Assembly: GCF_039595935.1 (NCBI RefSeq)
Contig: NZ_JBCNKR010000006.1
Location: 1,116,001 to 1,180,000 of the forward strand
Reading direction: 5' to 3'
Source of the DNA: Flavobacterium sp.
Lineage (GTDB): Bacteria > Bacteroidota > Bacteroidia > Flavobacteriales > Flavobacteriaceae
DNA length: 64,000 nt
In this document: positions 59,544 through 64,000 of the stretch, piece after piece
Layout of the letters: each line of letters begins with the position of its first letter
Position numbering within the stretch: position 1 is the stretch's first letter
Translations under genes and position numbers: made by a program
The notes under the pieces: model-generated
Told to the model about the DNA's origin: nothing
The model's input: the letters and a program-made list of their open reading frames with translations, nothing else
The model's database searches: none

Positions 59544-61391
59544 TTATTTCAAAACACCTTCAACTGCCTGAATAGTTGTCGCATGATAACCAGATTTTGC
59601 TTTGTCAAAAATCTGTTTAGCCCAAACTTTTCCTTCCGGAGTTTTAACCATTTCTTTATAAAGCATCATTACAGATCCTGTTCTGCTGATTCCAATCAAA
59701 AATTGTTCAATTGCCGGATCGGCAGCTTTGTACTGATGACGAATTGCCTGAACAAACCATTGACGTTTGATAATGAAATTACCACCTTTTGTAAAGTTGA
59801 ATTCTTTATCAATTGCTTCCATTTCTTTTGCTGTAATATCAGCAGGAAGATGATCTATAAAATGCTGTTTTTCGGCAGTAGTTGTGATTTTTTTGCTTAA
59901 ACCAGTAACGCCGGTTTCTCTCCAGCTTTTTTGAATCGCGTCAATAGCATCAAATTCTGCTGAACTTACAGGAAGAATATTTGACGGAATTCCCGGTTTG
60001 TAAATCCAGTTGTCTAATTGGATTTTATCTGCTAAAGCTTTGTCTCCTTTAATAAGATTTTCGTTTAAATACTTAACAAAATCTTCTGTTGTAATAGATT
60101 GAAATGCATGAGAATCGAAGTAATTCTTAATAAACGGATCAAATTTATCACGTCCCACAGCGTTTTCAATAACTCTTAAAAATGAATATCCTTTAACGTA
60201 AGGAATCTGGCTGATACCATCATCAGGATTTCTCCCTGTAAGACTTACTTTTAATCTTGTGTCAGGATTTGTATCACCATATTCGGCAACGTTGTCAACC
60301 AGGTCTTTGTTGGTAATAACGTTTTGCATGTCAAATTCTTTCTTTCCAAAAATAGCTTCGCCAATTCTGTGTTCAACATAAGTAGTAAAACCTTCGTTTA
60401 ACCAAATATCATCCCATGTAGCGTTTGTAACTAAATTTCCGCTCCAGCTATGGCCTAATTCATGCGCCAATAAACTTGTCAGAGAGCGATCTCCTGCGAT
60501 TACTCCCGGAGTTAAGAAAGTTAAATTTGGATTCTCCATTCCGCCATAAGGGAAACTTGGAGGTAAAACCAATACATCGTAACGTCCCCATCTGTATGGT
60601 CCGTATAATTTCTCAGCGGCATTGACCATATTGCCAAGCTCGGCAAATTCCCAAGCCGATTTTTTCAGCATTGATGGTTCTGCGTAAACTCCGGTTCTCT
60701 TGTCGATAGCTTGAAATTCGATATCTCCAACGGCAATAGCCATTAAATAAGATGGAATCGCTTTGTCTTGTTTGAAAGTGTAAACGCCAGTATCGTTTTT
60801 CTTCTGTGGATTTACTGCGCTCATAACCGCCAATAAATCTTTAGGAACTGTAACTTTTGCATTGTAAGTAAAACGAATTCCTGGCGAATCCTGACAAGGA
60901 ATCCACGTACGTGACCAAACGCTTTCTCCCTGAGAAAAAACAAAAGGTTTCTTTTTGTCTGCCGTTTGTTCTGGTTTTAGCCATTGTAATGCAACACCAT
61001 CTTTAGTTGTGTTGTAGTAAATATTTACTTTAGTTGTATTTGGCTCAATTGTAATATGAAGCGGTTTTCCATGAAATTCGACATCTTTTCCAAGCTCAAA
61101 TTTTGTTTCTTTTTCGTCATCACCTAAAGTTACTTTGGTAATATTTAAAGTGTTTTCGTCGAAGATTATCTCATTTCCTTTGCTGATGTTATCAATAGTC
61201 CATGACGCTTTTCCTGAAATGGTTTGAGTGTCAAAATCGACTTTGATATCAAGATCAAGATGTTTTGCAACAGCAAGTTCTGGTTTAGAATAGCTGTGTT
61301 CATCAACAATAGCAGTAGTTTTTTCTGTACTTTCTTTTTTCTGGCAGGCTATAGCCGTCAGAAACAAAGCGGCAAGAACTAGTTTCTTCAT
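59544..61391 (-). CDS. M1 family aminopeptidase lipoprotein
   Basis: A 615-residue zinc aminopeptidase. The signal peptide ends in IAC (Cys16), so it is probably a lipoprotein. The substrate motif is GGMEN (283-287), and the zinc site is HELGH with His310, Glu311 and His314 plus Glu333 in NEGF. The C-terminal part has the leukotriene-A4-hydrolase-like helical domain. It likely trims peptides in the periplasm or at the surface. It ends in the repeat-rich gap with the terminator at 59305-59340. Confidence 0.94.
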   Translation of the reverse strand: MKKLVLAALFLTAIACQKKESTEKTTAIVDEHSYSKPELAVAKHLDLDIKVDFDTQTISGKASWTIDNISKGNEIIFDENTLNITKVTLGDDEKETKFELGKDVEFHGKPLHITIEPNTTKVNIYYNTTKDGVALQWLKPEQTADKKKPFVFSQGESVWSRTWIPCQDSPGIRFTYNAKVTVPKDLLAVMSAVNPQKKNDTGVYTFKQDKAIPSYLMAIAVGDIEFQAIDKRTGVYAEPSMLKKSAWEFAELGNMVNAAEKLYGPYRWGRYDVLVLPPSFPYGGMENPNLTFLTPGVIAGDRSLTSLLAHELGHSWSGNLVTNATWDDIWLNEGFTTYVEHRIGEAIFGKKEFDMQNVITNKDLVDNVAEYGDTNPDTRLKVSLTGRNPDDGISQIPYVKGYSFLRVIENAVGRDKFDPFIKNYFDSHAFQSITTEDFVKYLNENLIKGDKALADKIQLDNWIYKPGIPSNILPVSSAEFDAIDAIQKSWRETGVTGLSKKITTTAEKQHFIDHLPADITAKEMEAIDKEFNFTKGGNFIIKRQWFVQAIRHQYKAADPAIEQFLIGISRTGSVMMLYKEMVKTPEGKVWAKQIFDKAKSGYHATTIQAVEGVLK

Positions 61392-61430
61392 TTTGTGAGT
61401 TTTTGAATTTGAGGATGAAAATTAAACAAA

Positions 61431-61462
61431 AAATCCCGTTCTGAATAAACAAAACGGGATTT
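61431..61462 (-). terminator. Terminator after pdhC
   Basis: AAATCCCGTT and AACGGGATTT pair around a 12-base loop. On the minus strand T-runs follow. A single GTCGAAG/CTGACAAAG arm of the 39727-type repeat lies between it and pdhC (61496-61521). Confidence 0.8.
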
Positions 61463-61495
61463 AATTATGAATTACATTCGATCGGCTTTGTGTGT

Positions 61496-61521
61496 CTTCG
61501 ACTTCGCTCAGACTGACAAAG
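61496..61521. repeat. Single arm of the GTCACCCTGAG repeat family
   Basis: CTTCGACTTCGCTCAGACTGACAAAG resembles one arm of the inverted repeats at 39727-39798 and 48042-48112. No second arm was found. Confidence 0.6.
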
Positions 61522-61526
61522 CTGAA

Positions 61527-63167
61527 TTATGCCAACATTGTAACTGGACTTTCGATGTATTGTTTTAATGTTTGTAAGAACTGAGCGCCAGTTGCACCGT
61601 CAATTGTTCTGTGATCACAAGCTAATGATAACATCATTGTGTTTCCAACTACGATTTGACCGTTTTTAACTACTGGTTTCTCAACAATTGCGCCTACAGA
61701 AAGGATGGCAGAGTTTGGCTGGTTGATAATTGAATTGAATTCAGTGATACCAAACATACCAAGGTTAGATACTGTAAAAGTACTTCCTTCCATTTCTTGT
61801 GGCCCAAGTTTTTTGTTTTTAGCTCTTCCGGCAAGATCTCTTACTGCGCCGCCAATTTGAGATAAACTCATGGCATCAGTAAATTTCAATACAGGAACAA
61901 CTAATCCGTCTTCAACAGCTACAGCAACACCAATGTTTACGTGGTGGTTGATGATGATAGCATCTTCTTTCCAGGTAGAGTTGATTTTTGGGTGTTTTTT
62001 CAATGCTAAAGCACAAGCTTTGATTACCATATCGTTGAAAGACACTTTTGTATCAGGAACGCTGTTGATAGCAGTTCTTGCCTGCATAGCTTCGTCCATA
62101 CTTACTTCGATCACTAAGTTGTAGTGAGGAGCTGTAAATAATGACTCAGATAAACGTTTAGCAATGATTTTACGCATTTGAGAGTTTTTGATCTCTTCTG
62201 TGTAAACTTCTCCCGCAGGAACAAATATTTTTGCAGCAGGAGCAGCAGTTTCTTGTTTAGCGGCTGGTGCAGAAGTTGTAGTTTGTGCTTGTGCAGATGG
62301 AGTAAAGTTTTCGATATCGCTTTTTACGATACGTCCGTTTTCTCCAGATCCTTTAACTTGTGATAATTGAATTCCTTTGTCAGAAGCAATTTTCTTAGCT
62401 AATGGTGAAGCTAAAATTCTTCCTCCATTTGAAGAAGTTTCAGCAACAGCTTCTGTAGCTTGTGCAGCAGCAGGAGCAGCTTTTGTTTCTTCTGCAGCAG
62501 GAGCACTAGCAGTTGCAGCGCCTCCGGCAGTAAAGTTATCAGCGATTCCAGAGATGTCAGTTCCTGCAGGTCCAATGATAGCTAATAAACTGTCAACAGG
62601 AGCAGTGTTTCCTTCCTGAATTCCGATGTATAATAATGTTCCGGCATTGAAAGACTCAAACTCCATAGTAGCTTTGTCAGTTTCAATTTCGGCTAAAATA
62701 TCTCCTTCAGCTACAGTATCGCCCACTTTTTTCAACCAGGTTGCCACTGTACCTTCTGTCATTGTATCACTCAAACGAGGCATTGTTACTACAACAACAC
62801 CTTTTGGTAATTCAGCTGCAGCTTTTGCAGGAGCAGCAGTTTCAGTTTTTGCTTCAGCAGCTGGAGCATCCGCTTTTGGAGCTTCGGCAGCAGCAGCACC
62901 ACCAGCTAAAAGAGCAGAAATATCTTCTCCTTCGTTACCAATGATGGCTAATAATGAATCAACCGGAGCAGTTTCTCCAGCCTGAATTCCGATATGTAAA
63001 AGAGTTCCTTCGTTAAAAGATTCGAACTCCATTGTTGCTTTATCTGTTTCAATTTCAGCTAAGATATCACCTTCGCTTACTTTGTCGCCTACTTTTTTAA
63101 GCCATGTTGCTACCGTTCCTTCCGTCATAGTATCGCTCAAACGAGGCATAGTTACTTTAATTGCCAT
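61527..63167 (-). CDS. Pyruvate dehydrogenase E2, dihydrolipoamide acetyltransferase
   Basis: The core enzyme of the pyruvate dehydrogenase complex. The 546-residue protein has two lipoyl domains with lipoylated lysines 43 and 165 (both ETDKATME), Ala/Pro/Glu-rich linkers, a peripheral subunit-binding domain (ASPLAKKIASDKGI) and the catalytic domain ending with the active-site motif DHRTIDG. It follows the E1-alpha gene by 6 bases in the same transcript. The E1-beta gene is not between them. Confidence 0.95.
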   Translation of the reverse strand: MAIKVTMPRLSDTMTEGTVATWLKKVGDKVSEGDILAEIETDKATMEFESFNEGTLLHIGIQAGETAPVDSLLAIIGNEGEDISALLAGGAAAAEAPKADAPAAEAKTETAAPAKAAAELPKGVVVVTMPRLSDTMTEGTVATWLKKVGDTVAEGDILAEIETDKATMEFESFNAGTLLYIGIQEGNTAPVDSLLAIIGPAGTDISGIADNFTAGGAATASAPAAEETKAAPAAAQATEAVAETSSNGGRILASPLAKKIASDKGIQLSQVKGSGENGRIVKSDIENFTPSAQAQTTTSAPAAKQETAAPAAKIFVPAGEVYTEEIKNSQMRKIIAKRLSESLFTAPHYNLVIEVSMDEAMQARTAINSVPDTKVSFNDMVIKACALALKKHPKINSTWKEDAIIINHHVNIGVAVAVEDGLVVPVLKFTDAMSLSQIGGAVRDLAGRAKNKKLGPQEMEGSTFTVSNLGMFGITEFNSIINQPNSAILSVGAIVEKPVVKNGQIVVGNTMMLSLACDHRTIDGATGAQFLQTLKQYIESPVTMLA

Positions 63168-63173
63168 GATCTA

Positions 63174-64000
63174 TTATAATTTATGAGGTGTAAATGGATA
63201 GTCTTCTTGTGCGTATACTACATCGTATAATTGTTGTAAGTCTGGATATGGAGATTCTTCAGCGAATTTCGCACATTCTTCAACTAAGTCTTTAACTCTT
63301 TGGTCAATTACTTCGATTTCTGCTTCTGTAGCATATTTTTGATCTAAGATTACATCAAGAACTTGTGTAATCGGGTCGATTTTTTTGTACTCTTCAACCT
63401 CTTCTTTAGAACGGTATAATTGAGCATCAGACATAGAGTGTCCTCTGTAACGGTACGTTTTCATTTCAAGGAAAGTTGGTCCGTCTCCACGACGAGCTCT
63501 TTCCATAGCTTCATGCATTGCTTCAGCAACTTTTACAGGATTCATTCCGTCAACAGGTCCGCAAGGCATTTCGTAACCTAAACCTAATTTCCAGATGTCA
63601 GTGTGGTTTGCAGTTCTTTCTACAGAAGTACCCATTGCATAACCGTTGTTTTCAACGATAAATACAACTGGAAGTTTCCATAACATTGCCATGTTGAAAG
63701 CTTCGTGTAAAGAACCTTGTCTGGCAGCTCCGTCACCAAAATAAGTTAAGGTAACACCGCCTGTGTTGAAATATTTATCTGCAAAAGCAATACCAGCTCC
63801 TACAGGAATTTGAGCACCCACGATTCCGTGTCCGCCATAAAAACCATGTTCTTTAGAGAAAATGTGCATAGAACCTCCCATACCTTTAGAAGTTCCTGTC
63901 GCTTTTCCTAAAAGTTCAGCCATTACGTTTTTAGGATCAACTCCCATACCAATTGGCTGCACGTGGTTTCTGTAAGCAGTAATCATTTTGTCTTTCGTCA
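63174..64000 (-). CDS. pdhA: Pyruvate dehydrogenase E1 component subunit alpha, 5' end missing
   Basis: The thiamine-dependent E1-alpha subunit of pyruvate dehydrogenase. The frame stays open to the window edge, reading TKDKMITAYRNHVQPIGMG, so the start lies beyond 64000. The ThDP motif is GDGAARQGSLHEAFNMAMLWKLPVVFIVENN. The phosphorylation-loop-like region YRYRGHSMSDAQLYRSKEEV is present. It is followed by the E2 gene after 6 bases, which is the usual order in Flavobacterium. Confidence 0.95.
   Translation of the reverse strand, partial: TKDKMITAYRNHVQPIGMGVDPKNVMAELLGKATGTSKGMGGSMHIFSKEHGFYGGHGIVGAQIPVGAGIAFADKYFNTGGVTLTYFGDGAARQGSLHEAFNMAMLWKLPVVFIVENNGYAMGTSVERTANHTDIWKLGLGYEMPCGPVDGMNPVKVAEAMHEAMERARRGDGPTFLEMKTYRYRGHSMSDAQLYRSKEEVEEYKKIDPITQVLDVILDQKYATEAEIEVIDQRVKDLVEECAKFAEESPYPDLQQLYDVVYAQEDYPFTPHKL

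Noticed and set aside
62377..62985. Two plus-strand Ala/Ser/Val-rich frames inside the E2 gene
   Set aside because: They mirror the Ala-rich linkers and the duplicated lipoyl domains on the coding strand and are not genes.

Overview
The window is a stretch of a Bacteroidota chromosome, most likely Flavobacterium (close in gene content to F. johnsoniae). Signs for this: low GC, genes without Shine-Dalgarno sequences, promoters of the flavobacterial type (TTTG, 18-20 bases, TAnnTTTG), three gliding motility genes (gldA, gldE, gldD), a Bacteroidota-type sulfite reductase with a HEPN tail, and typical Flavobacterium intergenic repeats. No rRNA, tRNA, prophage, insertion sequence or CRISPR array was seen.

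Positions 1-18900 form a sulfur-to-methionine block. It starts with the end of metZ, an RDD membrane protein, a four-cysteine Rrf2 regulator and a TSUP transporter on the other strand. A long plus-strand run follows: TSUP transporter, cysH (iron-sulfur APS reductase type), cysD, cysN, HEPN-tailed sulfite reductase, cobA, a Met8-like siroheme gene and a TrxR-like ferredoxin-NADP reductase. This run covers sulfate activation, reduction to sulfide and siroheme supply. A SAM riboswitch with its own promoter then leads into metH split over two genes (with a small membrane protein between the halves), a frameshifted four-helix-bundle gene and metF.

Positions 18900-31350 hold housekeeping and accessory genes: a methyltransferase, a dicarboxylate/amino acid symporter next to a PLP decarboxylase, gldA, an outer membrane beta-barrel protein, dgt, a DUF3078 protein, dxs, two TonB-C-like membrane-anchored proteins, and tadA. 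Positions 31550-39715 hold a large thioester alpha-2-macroglobulin lipoprotein followed by pbpC. Positions 39950-45720 hold the RNase G gene, a 30-residue very basic protein, an HU gene, mutY broken by a one-base frameshift, ssb, gldE and gldD. Positions 45737-64000 hold an orphan protein with a barstar-like domain, an HMA lipoprotein, an EamA transporter, an active/inactive M16 peptidase pair, rplU-rpmA, an AsmA protein, miaE, a glycosyltransferase, an AraC regulator, a CMD/AhpD-like protein, an M1 aminopeptidase and the pdhC-pdhA genes (pdhA runs off the end).

The most unusual material is not a new operon. It consists of the broken mutY, the barstar-domain protein without a visible toxin, the HEPN-tailed sulfite reductase, the very small basic protein, and several families of modular palindromic intergenic repeats, some with two or three copies here.
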